DNA of 37,065 nt from Ferrovibrio sp964429465 (lineage in GTDB: Bacteria; Pseudomonadota; Alphaproteobacteria; Ferrovibrionales; Ferrovibrionaceae). Of the stretch, positions 1 through 8,593 are shown piece by piece. A model generated the notes under the pieces. It made no database searches and was not told where the DNA came from. It saw only the letters and a list, made by a program, of their open reading frames with translations. The translations under genes and the position numbers were made by a program. The stretch spans positions 1 to 37,065 of the forward strand of contig CAYSCA010000011.1 of the NCBI GenBank assembly GCA_964429465.1, given 5' to 3'. Positions within the stretch are counted from its first letter, which is position 1, and each line of letters opens with the position of its first letter.

Positions 1-417
1 AGCGCCGACATTGACGAAGGACGGCATCAGAACGACGCCCGGCGCGATATGGGCCGCCTTGCGCACCACGGCGCCCGGCACGGCGCGAAAGCCGGCGGCG
101 CGGAACCGCTGCTCGCTCCAGCCGGCGAATTTCGACGGCACCTTGTCGAACCAGTGCGCGCCGCCGGGCGCATCCGAGATCAGCATGTTGTCGGTGAGGC
201 GGAAGCTGAGCAGCACGGCCTTCTTGGCCCACTGGTTCACCTCCCATTTGCCGCCGGCCTTCTCGGCCACCCGCAGCCGGCCTTCGTCCAGCGCGTTCAG
301 CGCCGCCTCGACGGCATCGCGGATCTCGCCCTTGGTCTGGAAATTCACCTGGTCGCGATTCTCCCAGGCGGCGTCGATCACGGGCTGGAGCTGGCTCTTG
401 AGGGCGGCGTCGGACAT
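1..417 (-). CDS. dapD: DapD, tetrahydrodipicolinate N-succinyltransferase (3' part cut by window edge)
   Basis: The first 139 codons are present; the family is about 280 residues, so the rest lies beyond base 1. The enzyme transfers a succinyl group from succinyl-CoA to tetrahydrodipicolinate in the lysine/diaminopimelate pathway, in the cytoplasm. The visible part is the N-terminal helical domain followed by the start of the transferase region; 'NQWAKKAVLLSFRL' and the 'RAVPGAVVRKAAHIAPGVVL' stretch, which begins the left-handed beta-helix hexapeptide repeats, are typical of DapD. The ATG at 415-417 has a good AAGGGA ribosome site. The HAD phosphatase gene lies 63 bp upstream on the same strand, so the two may be co-transcribed. 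Identification is firm; only completeness is unknown. Confidence 0.93.
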   Translation of the reverse strand, partial: MSDAALKSQLQPVIDAAWENRDQVNFQTKGEIRDAVEAALNALDEGRLRVAEKAGGKWEVNQWAKKAVLLSFRLTDNMLISDAPGGAHWFDKVPSKFAGWSEQRFRAAGFRAVPGAVVRKAAHIAPGVVLMPSFVNVGA

Positions 418-480
418 CGGAATTCCCTTGGGCAGGCGGCGGCGGAAAACCGCGAGACAATAGCTGCCGGTCCCTCGAAG

Positions 481-1119
481 TCAACCGACCGGCAGGGCGG
501 CCAGGAAGGCGGTGAGGTCGGACGTGACATGGTCGATGTAATGATCGCCGTCCGGCGGCGCCGACCAGTCTTCCGCCGTCGGAATCCACACCGTGGTCAT
601 CCCCAGCGCGGCGGCCGGCTGCAGGTTGCGCGCCATGTCCTCCACCATCACGGCCCGGCGCGGGTCGAAGCCATGGAGGTCCGGCAGCCGGCAATAGGGT
701 TCCGCCTGCGGCTTGGGCAGGTAGTCGGAGGCGACGATGTCGAACACCGCCTCGAAATGGTTGGCGATCCCCAGCCGTTCCAGCACCCGGGCGGCATGGG
801 CGACGGTGCCGTTGGTATAGATCATCTTGCGGCCGGGCAGGCGCTGCAGCGCCGCGCCGAGCTCCGGCAGGGCGGGGACCACCGAAACGTCGATGTCATG
901 GACATATTCCAGGAAGGCCGCCGGATCGATGCCGTGCTCGACCATCAGGCCGCGCAGGGTGGTGCCGTGGCGGTTGAAGAAGCCCTTCTGCTGGCGCTTG
1001 GCGTCTTCCAGCGCGATGCCGAAATGGCTGCAGATGAATTCGCCCATCTTCTGGTCGATCTGCGCGAACAGGTTGCAGCGCGCCGGATAGAGCGTGTTGT
1101 CGAGGTCGAAAACCCACAT
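481..1119 (-). CDS. HAD-superfamily pyrimidine 5'-nucleotidase-like phosphatase
   Basis: Cytoplasmic HAD hydrolase of the SDT1/PHM8 (pyrimidine 5'-nucleotidase) type. Motif I is FDLDNTL (nucleophile and acid/base Asp) at the very N terminus, motif II is the Thr in MIYTNGT, and motifs III/IV are the Lys in YLPKPQ and the acidic VMVEDMARN. About 212 residues with a helical cap between motifs I and II fits the family. The ATG at 1117-1119 places the catalytic Asp at residue 5, which is unusually close to the start and has no clear ribosome site. Family members normally have about ten more residues, and the in-frame upstream 'DLARAE' looks like real protein. A GTG ending at 1197 or a CTG near 1146 may therefore be the true start. 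It precedes dapD on the same strand. The substrate is inferred only from family. Confidence 0.85.
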   Translation of the reverse strand: MWVFDLDNTLYPARCNLFAQIDQKMGEFICSHFGIALEDAKRQQKGFFNRHGTTLRGLMVEHGIDPAAFLEYVHDIDVSVVPALPELGAALQRLPGRKMIYTNGTVAHAARVLERLGIANHFEAVFDIVASDYLPKPQAEPYCRLPDLHGFDPRRAVMVEDMARNLQPAAALGMTTVWIPTAEDWSAPPDGDHYIDHVTSDLTAFLAALPVG

Positions 1120-1200
1120 TTCCGCGCGCGCCAGGTCGGGCCCGGCCAGGACTGCACGCGATGACGACGCGGGGGATATTTCGGGCCGGGAGATCACGGT

Positions 1201-1229
1201 TTCGCAAAATAGGGCCTTCTGTCTAAGAT
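1201..1229 (+). promoter_or_regulatory. Possible sigma70-type promoter for the GGDEF gene
   Basis: TTCGCA (1201-1206) and TAAGAT (1224-1229) are separated by 17 bp, about 60 bp upstream of the diguanylate cyclase start, in the AT-richer part of the divergent spacer. The match is to the consensus only. If the HAD gene starts at its alternative GTG (1197), this promoter lies just outside that coding region. Confidence 0.3.
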
Positions 1230-1288
1230 GGCGAGCACCGGCGGCGGCATTTGCCGGGCGGCTGGAGGGGTGGTTGGCGGCTTTGGAC

Positions 1289-2572
1289 ATGATGGCAGGG
1301 GAATCGGGCGCACCGGGCTTTGCGCCGGCGCTGCTGGTCCCGAATTTTCCGGGCCCCGCCGCCCTGCTGGACAGCGAGGGCCGGGTGCTGGTCGCCAATG
1401 CGGCGGCGGAACCGCTGCTGGCGGCGGTGGCGGAAGGCGCGCTGCCGGCGTTCGCCGCCGCCATTGATGCCGCGCTGGAGGATGGCCGGCCGCGGCAGGA
1501 GCGCGCCGATCTGCCGGGCGCGCGCGGCGCCGCCCTGCAGGTCACGCTGATTCCCGGTGGCGATGGTGCTCGGGGCGACCGCGCCGCGCGCCATCTCCTG
1601 CTGCTCGGTCGCGATGCGACGCTGGAGCGCAACCTGATCCAGGCGCTGATGCAGTCGCGGCAGCTGTTCAAGGACCTGGTCACCTGTTCGACCGACTTCG
1701 CCTGGGAGACCAAGGCCGATGGCCGCTTCGGCTTCGTCTCGCCGCGCGGCGCGCTCGGATATACCGCGCGCGAACTGGAAGGACGCACCGCGCGCGAGCT
1801 GGCGGCGCCCGACGAGCCCGAGACGCCGGCGCCGAGCGTCTGGCCGTTCGAGGCGGATGCGCAGCTCGATGCGGTGGAAGTCTTCCTGCAGCGCAAGGAC
1901 GGCAGCATCGGCTGCTTCGAGGTTTCCTGCCTGCCGGTGCGCGACGCCAAGGGCCTCTGGCTCGGCGCCCGCGGCGTCGCCCGCGACGTGACCGAGGCGC
2001 GCGAGCGCGTCGATGCGCTGCGCCGCGCGCAGAAGAAGCTCAACAAGCTGGCCAATACCGATGGCCTGACCGGGCTGCTGAACCGCCGTGCTTTCCTGGC
2101 CGAGCTGGACAAGCGGCTGGAGCGGCACCGGCGCAACGGCCTGCGCGGCACGCTGATCTATTTCGACCTCGACAATTTCAAGAAGGTGAACGACGTGCGC
2201 GGGCACCAGGCCGGTGACGCCGTGCTGAAGGCGGTGGCCGACGAGACGCGCAAGATCACCCGCGTGATGGATCTCGCCTCCCGCATCGGCGGCGACGAAT
2301 TCCTGATCTGGCTGGAAGAGACCGGGCGCAGCGCCGCTGAGTCGATCGCACAGCGCATGCATGAGGCCGGGCGCGAGCTGCATGGCCGGTTCGGCGTGGA
2401 CGGCCACCCGCTCGGTTTTTCCATCGGCGCAGTGTTCTCGCGCCTCGACGCGCCCGAAACGGCGGAAGCGCTGATCGGCCGCGCCGACGAGGCGATGTAT
2501 GCGGCGAAGAAGGGCGGCAAGGGCCGCAGCTTCATCGCCGCGCTGCCGGACAAGAGCGGATCGGCCGCATGA
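1289..2572 (+). CDS. PAS-GGDEF diguanylate cyclase
   Basis: Predicted cytoplasmic sensor that makes cyclic di-GMP from two GTP. About 427 residues: an N-terminal PAS-like region (roughly 10-115, 'PAALLDSEGRVLVANAAAEPLL'-like start), a second PAS domain (roughly 125-250, ending at the 'ARGVARDVTEARE' PAC motif), a short coiled linker, and a C-terminal GGDEF domain (roughly 265-420). The active-site motif is an intact GGDEF at residues 334-338. An RVMD inhibitory I-site sits exactly five residues before it, so both activity and product inhibition look preserved. No membrane segment or EAL domain is seen. The ATG at 1289 was chosen; GGAGGGG at 1264-1270 is 18 bp away, so an in-frame TTG at 1283 is also possible. 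The stop overlaps the next start as ATGA. The ligand of the PAS domains is unknown. Confidence 0.9.
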   Translation: MMAGESGAPGFAPALLVPNFPGPAALLDSEGRVLVANAAAEPLLAAVAEGALPAFAAAIDAALEDGRPRQERADLPGARGAALQVTLIPGGDGARGDRAARHLLLLGRDATLERNLIQALMQSRQLFKDLVTCSTDFAWETKADGRFGFVSPRGALGYTARELEGRTARELAAPDEPETPAPSVWPFEADAQLDAVEVFLQRKDGSIGCFEVSCLPVRDAKGLWLGARGVARDVTEARERVDALRRAQKKLNKLANTDGLTGLLNRRAFLAELDKRLERHRRNGLRGTLIYFDLDNFKKVNDVRGHQAGDAVLKAVADETRKITRVMDLASRIGGDEFLIWLEETGRSAAESIAQRMHEAGRELHGRFGVDGHPLGFSIGAVFSRLDAPETAEALIGRADEAMYAAKKGGKGRSFIAALPDKSGSAA

Positions 2573-3843
2573 GCGACGGCATCGATTACGACAAGGCCAA
2601 GGCGCTGGCCGCTTCCACCGACAAGGCGGTGCGGCTGCAACTGGCGCGGCGCAAGGATATCCAGCCCGAGATCCTTTATTACCTCGCCGTCGACGAGGCC
2701 GAGGAAGTGCGCCGCGCGATTGCCGAGAACGAGGCAACCCCGGCGCAGGCGCATATCCTCCTTGCCAACGATTCCTCGCGCGAAGTTCGCAGCCGGCTGG
2801 CCGAGAAGGTGGCGCGTCTGCTGCCCGAATTGCCGGCCGACGAGGCCAACAAGGCCCGCGAATACGCGATCCAGACCTTGGAGCTGCTGGCGCGCGACGA
2901 GCTGACCCGCATCCGCGCCGTGCTGTCGGAGGCGATCAAGGCGGCCGATCACGTGCCGCATCACCTGGTCAAGCAGCTCGCGCTGGATGTCGAGCTGATC
3001 GTTTCCGCCCCGGTGCTGCAATTCTCGCCGCTGCTGTCGGACGACGACCTGCGCGAGATCGTGGCCGGTGCGGCGCAGTCGGGCGCGCTCTCGGCCATCG
3101 CCAGACGTGTCGGCCTGTCGACCGGCGTGTCGGATGCCATCGTCGCCACCCGCGACGTTTCCGCGGTCGCCACGCTGCTGGCGAACGATTCGGCGCAGAT
3201 CCGCGAGGAGACGCTCGATCTCATCCTCGATGCCGCGCCGAGCCACGAGCCCTGGCATGAGCCGCTGGTGCAGCGCCCCAACCTGCCGGGCAAGGCGGCC
3301 AAGCGCATCGCCGGTTTCGTCGCCGCGTCGCTGTTGACCCGGCTGGCCAGCCGCACCGACCTGCCGGCCGATACGCTGGCCGAGCTGCGCCAGGTGGTCG
3401 AGCAGCGCCTCGACGTCAAGCTGGAGGAGACCGGCCCGGACAAGCCCGAGAAGCAGGACCGGCCGAAGGAGCCGAAAGGCGAGGAGCCCACGCCGATGGC
3501 GGAAGCCGAGGCCAGGGTGAAGCTGCTGATCAAGTCGAACAAGCTCGACAACGACATGGTGCAGGAGGCGATCGAGCGCAACGACCGCAACTTCGTGCTG
3601 CAGGCGCTGGTGCAGAACGGCCGCATCCCGCTCTCGGTGATCCAGAAGGCATTCGAGTCGCGCAACGGGCGGCTGATCACCGCGCTGGTCTGGCGCGCCA
3701 AATTCACCATGCGCACGGCCGTGATGATCCAGCGCGACCTCGCCCGCGTGCCGCCGCGCCTGATGCTGAACGCCCGCAACGGCACCGATTACCCGATGAG
3801 CCGCGGCGAACTGGAAGACCAGCTGCGAATCCTGGGGCTGTAG
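2569..3843 (+). CDS. DUF2336 domain-containing protein
   Basis: 424-residue soluble protein of the DUF2336 family, common in alphaproteobacteria and of unknown biochemical role. The first 250 residues are helical HEAT-like repeats with the recurring pattern 'LLANDSSREVRSRLAEKVA' and 'VRRAIAENEATPAQ'. A lysine/glutamate-rich linker (about 285-310) leads to a second helical block. No catalytic motif or signal peptide is visible. Its ATG overlaps the stop of the diguanylate cyclase by 4 bp (ATGA), so the two are probably translated in a coupled way. This suggests, without proving, a partner or effector role in the same c-di-GMP circuit. The gene ends directly before a REP-like element. Confidence 0.85.
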   Translation: MSDGIDYDKAKALAASTDKAVRLQLARRKDIQPEILYYLAVDEAEEVRRAIAENEATPAQAHILLANDSSREVRSRLAEKVARLLPELPADEANKAREYAIQTLELLARDELTRIRAVLSEAIKAADHVPHHLVKQLALDVELIVSAPVLQFSPLLSDDDLREIVAGAAQSGALSAIARRVGLSTGVSDAIVATRDVSAVATLLANDSAQIREETLDLILDAAPSHEPWHEPLVQRPNLPGKAAKRIAGFVAASLLTRLASRTDLPADTLAELRQVVEQRLDVKLEETGPDKPEKQDRPKEPKGEEPTPMAEAEARVKLLIKSNKLDNDMVQEAIERNDRNFVLQALVQNGRIPLSVIQKAFESRNGRLITALVWRAKFTMRTAVMIQRDLARVPPRLMLNARNGTDYPMSRGELEDQLRILGL

Positions 3844-3844
3844 G

Positions 3845-3969
3845 CCCTCACCCTCCCCGCTGCTGCGCAGCGGGTCCCCTCCCTCTTCCACTTGCGCGGG
3901 CGAGGGCTTTTCACCCCTCTCCCGTTTCAACGGGAGAGGGAGGGGCCCGCGTCAGCGGGAGGGTGAGGG
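3845..3969. repeat. REP-like palindromic intergenic element, copy A
   Basis: 125-bp element bounded by perfect 13-bp inverted repeats: CCCTCACCCTCCC at 3845-3857 and GGGAGGGTGAGGG at 3957-3969. Inside are smaller hairpins, including CGCTG/CAGCG near the left end and CTCTCCCGTTTCAACGGGAGAG near 3917-3938. It fills the gap between the stop codons of DUF2336 and xdhC. A related element with the same outer repeat is at 34408-34552. It may act as a bidirectional terminator or mRNA-stabilising structure between these convergent genes. Confidence 0.8.
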
Positions 3970-4767
3970 TTAAGCCGCGCTCTCGTCGACGACGCGCAGC
4001 GCCTGCCGGCCCGTCTCGCGCAGCCGCAGCAGCTGCGCCGCGGTGGCGATCGCGATCTCGCCGGGATGCTTGCCCGACACGCCCTCGATGCCGATCGGGC
4101 AGGTGAGCTTCGCGATCTGCTGCTCGCTCAGCCCAAGCTCGCGGAAGCGTTTCTCGAAACGCGCGCGCTTGGTCTCCGAGCCGATCAGGCCGATATAGGC
4201 GAAACGGTCCTCCTGCAGGGCCTTTGCCGCGATGCCGAGATCGAGCGCATGGCTGTGCGACATGATCAGCAGCCAGCTGCCCTCGGCGAGTCCGGCGATC
4301 TCGCGTTCCGGCGCGTTGGTGATCTCGACGCTGACGCCCGGCGGCACATGGTCGGGAAATTCGTCGGCGCGCGGGTCGAACCAGCGGATGCGGCAGGGCA
4401 GGGCGGAGAGCACCTGCACCATCGCCTTGCCGACATGCCCGGCACCGAACAGCGCGACATTGAACAGGTCGGGCCGCTGCGGCTCGAACAGCAGGGTGAC
4501 ATGGCCGCCGCAGCATTGCCCCAGCGCGGGCCCGAGCGGGAATTTGCGCAGACTGGGCCCCTGCCTGCTGCTCAGCATATGGCGGGCGATCTCGATGGCG
4601 CGGAATTCCAGCGTGCCGCCGCCGATGCTGCCGATGCTGGTCTCGGGCGTCACCACCATCTTGGTGCCGGCCTCGCGCGGCGCCGAGCCGTCCACCGCCG
4701 CCACGGTCACCAGAACGGCGGGCACGCCGCGGGTGTCCAGATCGGAAAGGGTGTTCAGCCAGTTCAT
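3970..4767 (-). CDS. xdhC: XdhC, xanthine dehydrogenase molybdenum cofactor insertion protein
   Basis: XdhC-family chaperone that binds molybdenum cofactor, promotes its sulfuration and inserts it into the XdhB subunit; it is not part of the final enzyme. 265 residues: an N-terminal XdhC/CoxI domain with 'PREAGTKMVV', 'IGGGTLEF' and the conserved CCGGHV, then a C-terminal Rossmann domain with FGAGHVGKAM, and 'YIGLIGSETKRARF' plus 'CPIGIEGVSGKHPGEIAIA' near the end, all hallmarks of the family. The ATG overlaps the xdhB stop (ATGA at 4764-4767), making it the last gene of the transporter-xdhABC operon. It might also serve the IorAB enzyme encoded nearby, which has no XdhC-like gene of its own here. 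Confidence 0.95.
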   Translation of the reverse strand: MNWLNTLSDLDTRGVPAVLVTVAAVDGSAPREAGTKMVVTPETSIGSIGGGTLEFRAIEIARHMLSSRQGPSLRKFPLGPALGQCCGGHVTLLFEPQRPDLFNVALFGAGHVGKAMVQVLSALPCRIRWFDPRADEFPDHVPPGVSVEITNAPEREIAGLAEGSWLLIMSHSHALDLGIAAKALQEDRFAYIGLIGSETKRARFEKRFRELGLSEQQIAKLTCPIGIEGVSGKHPGEIAIATAAQLLRLRETGRQALRVVDESAA

Positions 4768-7085
4768 TTCGCCGCCACGCTTTCCGGTGCCGCTGCCTGC
4801 TGCTGCCGGCGCGCGGCTGCAATCGCCAGCAGCACGCGTTCGGGCGTCGCCGGCGCGTCGAGATGCACCCGGGCGGTTCCGGCCGCCGCCGCGACGGCAT
4901 CCTTCAGCGCCAGCCAGCCGGAGATGGCGAGCATCAGCGGCGGTTCGCCCACCGCCTTGGAGCGGAAGATGGTTTCCGCCGCGTTGGGCCGGCCGGCGAC
5001 CAGCTTCACGCGGAAATCTTCGGGCAGGTCGCGCGCCGTCGGGATCTTGTAGGTGCTGGGCGCATGGGTGCGCAGGCGGCCGGCCTGATCCCACCACAAT
5101 TCCTCCATGGTGAGCCAGCCCAGCCCCTGCAGATAGCCGCCTTCGACCTGGCCGAGATCGATCACCGGGTTGAGCGAATCGCCGCAATCATGCAGCAGAT
5201 CGGCGCGGGTGAAGCGGTATTCGCCGGTGAAGCAGTCGACCAGCACTTCGGTCGCCGCCACGCCATAGGCGAAATAGTAGAAAGGATTGCCCTGGCGCGT
5301 GGTGCGGTCGAACTGGATGCCCGGCGTGGCGTAGTAGCCCGATGCGGCCAGCGACACGCGGGCGATATAGGCGTTGTGCACGGCCTCGGCAAAGGGCATG
5401 GCGTTGCCGCCGCCCTGCAGCATGCCGTCGCGGAACAGGATTTCGTCGGGCGGCACGCGCAGGATCGGCGCGGCGACATCGGCGAGGCGATTGCGCAAAG
5501 TCAGTGCGGCGGCTTCCGCCGCCTTGCCGTTCAGGTCGGCGCCGGAAGAGGCGGCGGTGGCAGAAGTGTTCGGCACCTTGTCGGTGCGGGTGGCGGTGAT
5601 GCGGATGCGATCCAGCCCGATGCCCAGCGCATCGGCCACCACCTGTGCCACCTTGATATAGAGGCCCTGGCCCATCTCGGTGCCGCCATGATTGAGCTGC
5701 ACCGAGCCGTCCTCATAGATCAGCACCAGCGCGCCGGCCTGGTTGAGGAAACTGGTGGTGAACGAGATGCCGAATTTCACCGGCGTCAGCGCCAGGCCCT
5801 TCTTGAGGAACCGGCTCTGCGCGTTGAAGCTAGCGATCTCCTGCCGGCGCCGGCGGTAATCGCTGCTGGCCAGCAGCTCGTCGAACAGCTCGGGCAGGAT
5901 GTTGTCCTTGATCGGCTGGAAATACGGCGTGACGTTGCGTTCGGTTTTGCCATAGAGGTTGGCGAGCCGTATTTCCAGCGGATCGCGTTCCAGGTAGCGC
6001 GCGATCTCGTCGATCACATATTCCGTCGCCGCCATGCCCTGCGGCCCGCCAAAGCCGCGGAAGGCGGTGTTTGAAACCGTATGCGTCTTGCAGCACAGCC
6101 CGGTGATGGTGACATCGGGCAGCCAGTAGCTGGAATCGGCATGGAAGACGGCGCGGTCGACCACCGCGCCGGTCAGATCGGCCGCCCAGCCGCCGCGCCC
6201 GGCCAGCAGCAGGTCATAGCCGAGGATGCGGCCGTCGGCATCGAAACCGACATCGTAGCGCACGAGGAAATCATGCCGCTTGCCGGTGGCGATCATGTCC
6301 TCGTCGCGGTCGAGCCGCAGCTTGACCGGCTTCTGCGTCTGATGCGCCAGCAGGGCGGCGATGCAGGCGAATTGCGCCGCCTGGGTTTCCTTGCCGCCGA
6401 AGCCGCCGCCCATGCGCCGGCATTCCACCGTCACGCTGTGCAAAGGCCTGCCCAGCACGCGCGCGACCAGCTTCTGCACCTCGGAGGGATGCTGGGTCGA
6501 GCAGCGAACCATCGTGTCGCCGTCTTCGCGCGGCTCGGCCAGGCTGACCTGGCCTTCGAGGTAGAAATGATCCTGGCCGCCGAGATGCAGCTCGCCGCTC
6601 AGCCGGTGCGGTGCAGCGGCGATTGCTGCCGTGGCATCGCCGCGCTTGAGCTGCAGGGGCGGTAGCAGCAGGGCATTCTTCTTCACCGCCTCGGCCAGAT
6701 CGAGCAGGGGCGGCAGGTCTTCGTACTCCACCGTCACAAGCCTGGCGGCGCGGCGCGCGGTGGCGAGGTCGCGGGCGGCAATGGCGGCGACCGGCTGGCC
6801 GTGGAATTCGATCGTGCCTTGGGCCAGCACCGGCTCGGGCCGCACCACCGGCGCGATATCGGGATCGCCCGGCACGTCCTGCACGGTCATGACGGCAACG
6901 ACGCCCGGCACGGCCTGGGCCGCGCTCAGGTCGATGCTCCTGATCTTCGCATGCGCGCGGTCGCTCAGATGCAGGGCGGCGTGCAGCAGGCCTTCCGGCT
7001 CGGGCAGGTCGTCAATATAGCGCGCGCTGCCGGCGACATGCCTGGCGGCGCTGTCATGGCCGAGTGGCTTGCGGGCGGCGCTCAT
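4764..7085 (-). CDS. xdhB: XdhB, xanthine dehydrogenase molybdopterin-binding subunit
   Basis: Large catalytic subunit of bacterial xanthine dehydrogenase, which hydroxylates hypoxanthine to xanthine and then urate. 773 residues, normal for XdhB. An N-terminal aldehyde oxidase/xanthine dehydrogenase a/b hammerhead domain (about 15-125) is followed by the Moco-binding domain with GGGFGGKE at 226-233, the AFRGFGGPQG motif, 'GTEMGQGLYIKV', and a C-terminal AVGEPPL whose Glu is the catalytic base. All expected active-site motifs are intact. No signal peptide is present, so the enzyme is cytoplasmic. Start and stop overlap xdhA and xdhC by 4 bp each. Purine specificity rather than another heteroaromatic substrate is inferred from overall similarity to XdhB and from the xdhABC order. 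Confidence 0.95.
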   Translation of the reverse strand: MSAARKPLGHDSAARHVAGSARYIDDLPEPEGLLHAALHLSDRAHAKIRSIDLSAAQAVPGVVAVMTVQDVPGDPDIAPVVRPEPVLAQGTIEFHGQPVAAIAARDLATARRAARLVTVEYEDLPPLLDLAEAVKKNALLLPPLQLKRGDATAAIAAAPHRLSGELHLGGQDHFYLEGQVSLAEPREDGDTMVRCSTQHPSEVQKLVARVLGRPLHSVTVECRRMGGGFGGKETQAAQFACIAALLAHQTQKPVKLRLDRDEDMIATGKRHDFLVRYDVGFDADGRILGYDLLLAGRGGWAADLTGAVVDRAVFHADSSYWLPDVTITGLCCKTHTVSNTAFRGFGGPQGMAATEYVIDEIARYLERDPLEIRLANLYGKTERNVTPYFQPIKDNILPELFDELLASSDYRRRRQEIASFNAQSRFLKKGLALTPVKFGISFTTSFLNQAGALVLIYEDGSVQLNHGGTEMGQGLYIKVAQVVADALGIGLDRIRITATRTDKVPNTSATAASSGADLNGKAAEAAALTLRNRLADVAAPILRVPPDEILFRDGMLQGGGNAMPFAEAVHNAYIARVSLAASGYYATPGIQFDRTTRQGNPFYYFAYGVAATEVLVDCFTGEYRFTRADLLHDCGDSLNPVIDLGQVEGGYLQGLGWLTMEELWWDQAGRLRTHAPSTYKIPTARDLPEDFRVKLVAGRPNAAETIFRSKAVGEPPLMLAISGWLALKDAVAAAAGTARVHLDAPATPERVLLAIAAARRQQQAAAPESVAAK

Positions 7086-8551
7086 TCTGCCGCCTCCAGC
7101 CGGATCTTCTCGCCCGTCACCGCCTCATGCCAGAACTTGCGCAGCAGGTTCTGCGCCGCCAGCAGGCGGTATGCGGCCGAGGCGCGCATATCGCTGAGCG
7201 GCTGGAAATCCTCGGCCAGCGCCGCGGCGGCCGGTTCGATGGCATCCGGCGCGAAGGCGGCGCCGCGCAAGGCCGCTTCGGCCTTGTGGGCCGGCGCCGG
7301 GATGGCGGCCATGCCGCCAAAGGCGATGCGTGCGTCCCGCACCGTCCGGCCATCCAGTTTCACATGGAAGGCGCCCAGCAGCGCTGAGATATCCTGATCG
7401 AAACGCTTCGACAGCTTGTAGACGGCGAAATGGCTGTCGGCTGCCGGTTTCGGTACGGTGATGCTTTGGACGAATTCGCCCGGCGCCAGCGCGGTCTTCC
7501 GGTATCCCAGATAGAAGTCTTCCAGTGGCAGGCTCCGCACGCCGGCCTTGCCGCGGAGCGTAACCGTCGCCCCCAGCGCGATCAGCGCCGGCATCGTGTC
7601 GCCGATCGGGCTGCCATTGGCGATATTGCCGCCGATGGTGCCGGAATTGCGGATCTGCACCGAGCCGAGGCGGCGGACCATTCGCGCGAAATCGGGATGC
7701 AGGGTTTCGATCGCTGCGAGGGCGTCGGCATAGGTCACGCCGGCGCCGATCTCGATCGTATCGCCGTTGTCGCGGATTTCCTGCAACTCCGCGACGCGGC
7801 CGATATAGACGATGCTGCGCGGCTGGCGCTGCTGCTTGGTCACCCAGAGCCCGATATCGGTACCGCCGGCGAGCAGCCAGGCCTCGCCCGCGGGCAGGCT
7901 GGCCAGCGCCTCGGTCAGTTCCGCGATGCTGCGCGGCGCGAGGAAATCGCCCTGCGGCGTCGAATGCCGCAGCATGCGGCTGCGCTGCAGCCCGGCGAGC
8001 TGTGTCAGGATGGCATTTTCCATCGCGGTGAAGCGGTCCTCGCGCGCCAGCTCGAACATGCGCCGCCCCGCCGCGAGGATCGGGCGATAGCCGGTGCAGC
8101 GGCAGAGATTGCCGGCCAAAGCATCCTTCAGGCTCTCGTCATCGGCGTCGCGCTGCTCGTGGAAATAGGCGAACAGCGACATCACGAAGCCGGGCGTGCA
8201 GAAGCCGCATTGCGAGGCATGGGTCTCGACCATCGCCTGCTGGACAGGATGAAGGGTTTCGCCCTCCTGTTCGCCGGGCAGGGCCAGGTCCTCGACGGTG
8301 AACAGTGCCTTGCCGTCGAGCTGATGCACGAAGAGGATGCAGGCATTCATCGCCCGGTAGCGCAGGCGGCCATCGACGGCTTCGCCGATAACGACCGTGC
8401 AGGCGCCGCAATCGCCCTCGGCGCAGCCTTCCTTGCTGCCGGTGCGGCGCAGGCGGAGGCGGAGATAATCCAGCGCTGTCATGGTGTGCGGGATTTCGGG
8501 CCCCACATGCACCACCTGTCCGCGGGAGACGAACCGGACCGGATCGGACAT
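7082..8551 (-). CDS. xdhA: XdhA, xanthine dehydrogenase FeS/FAD subunit
   Basis: Small subunit that passes electrons from the Moco site through two [2Fe-2S] clusters to FAD and NAD+. 489 residues. The plant-type ferredoxin domain has CAEGDCGAC with a following Cys, and the second cluster domain has QCGFCTPGF and CRCTGYRP. The FAD-binding domain (about 190-370) contains 'LLAGGTDIGLW' and 'GTIGGNIANGSPIGD', and a CO-dehydrogenase flavoprotein C-terminal domain follows. The fusion of FeS and FAD domains in one chain is the usual XdhA form. The ATG at 8549-8551 follows the ABC permease stop by 42 bp on the same strand. This spacing supports one operon linking uptake with oxidation. Confidence 0.95.
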   Translation of the reverse strand: MSDPVRFVSRGQVVHVGPEIPHTMTALDYLRLRLRRTGSKEGCAEGDCGACTVVIGEAVDGRLRYRAMNACILFVHQLDGKALFTVEDLALPGEQEGETLHPVQQAMVETHASQCGFCTPGFVMSLFAYFHEQRDADDESLKDALAGNLCRCTGYRPILAAGRRMFELAREDRFTAMENAILTQLAGLQRSRMLRHSTPQGDFLAPRSIAELTEALASLPAGEAWLLAGGTDIGLWVTKQQRQPRSIVYIGRVAELQEIRDNGDTIEIGAGVTYADALAAIETLHPDFARMVRRLGSVQIRNSGTIGGNIANGSPIGDTMPALIALGATVTLRGKAGVRSLPLEDFYLGYRKTALAPGEFVQSITVPKPAADSHFAVYKLSKRFDQDISALLGAFHVKLDGRTVRDARIAFGGMAAIPAPAHKAEAALRGAAFAPDAIEPAAAALAEDFQPLSDMRASAAYRLLAAQNLLRKFWHEAVTGEKIRLEAAE

Positions 8552-8593
8552 TGCGGACTTCTGCTCCTCCCACCGGCCGGGCGGCCGGAAGCG

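Noticed and set aside
49..1164. Plus-strand open frame opposite dapD and the HAD gene
   Set aside because: Antisense to two recognised proteins, no ribosome site and no homologous motif.
2158..3930. 590-codon open frame on the minus strand opposite DUF2336
   Set aside because: It covers two coupled plus-strand genes and their repeat element; composition is that of a shadow frame.
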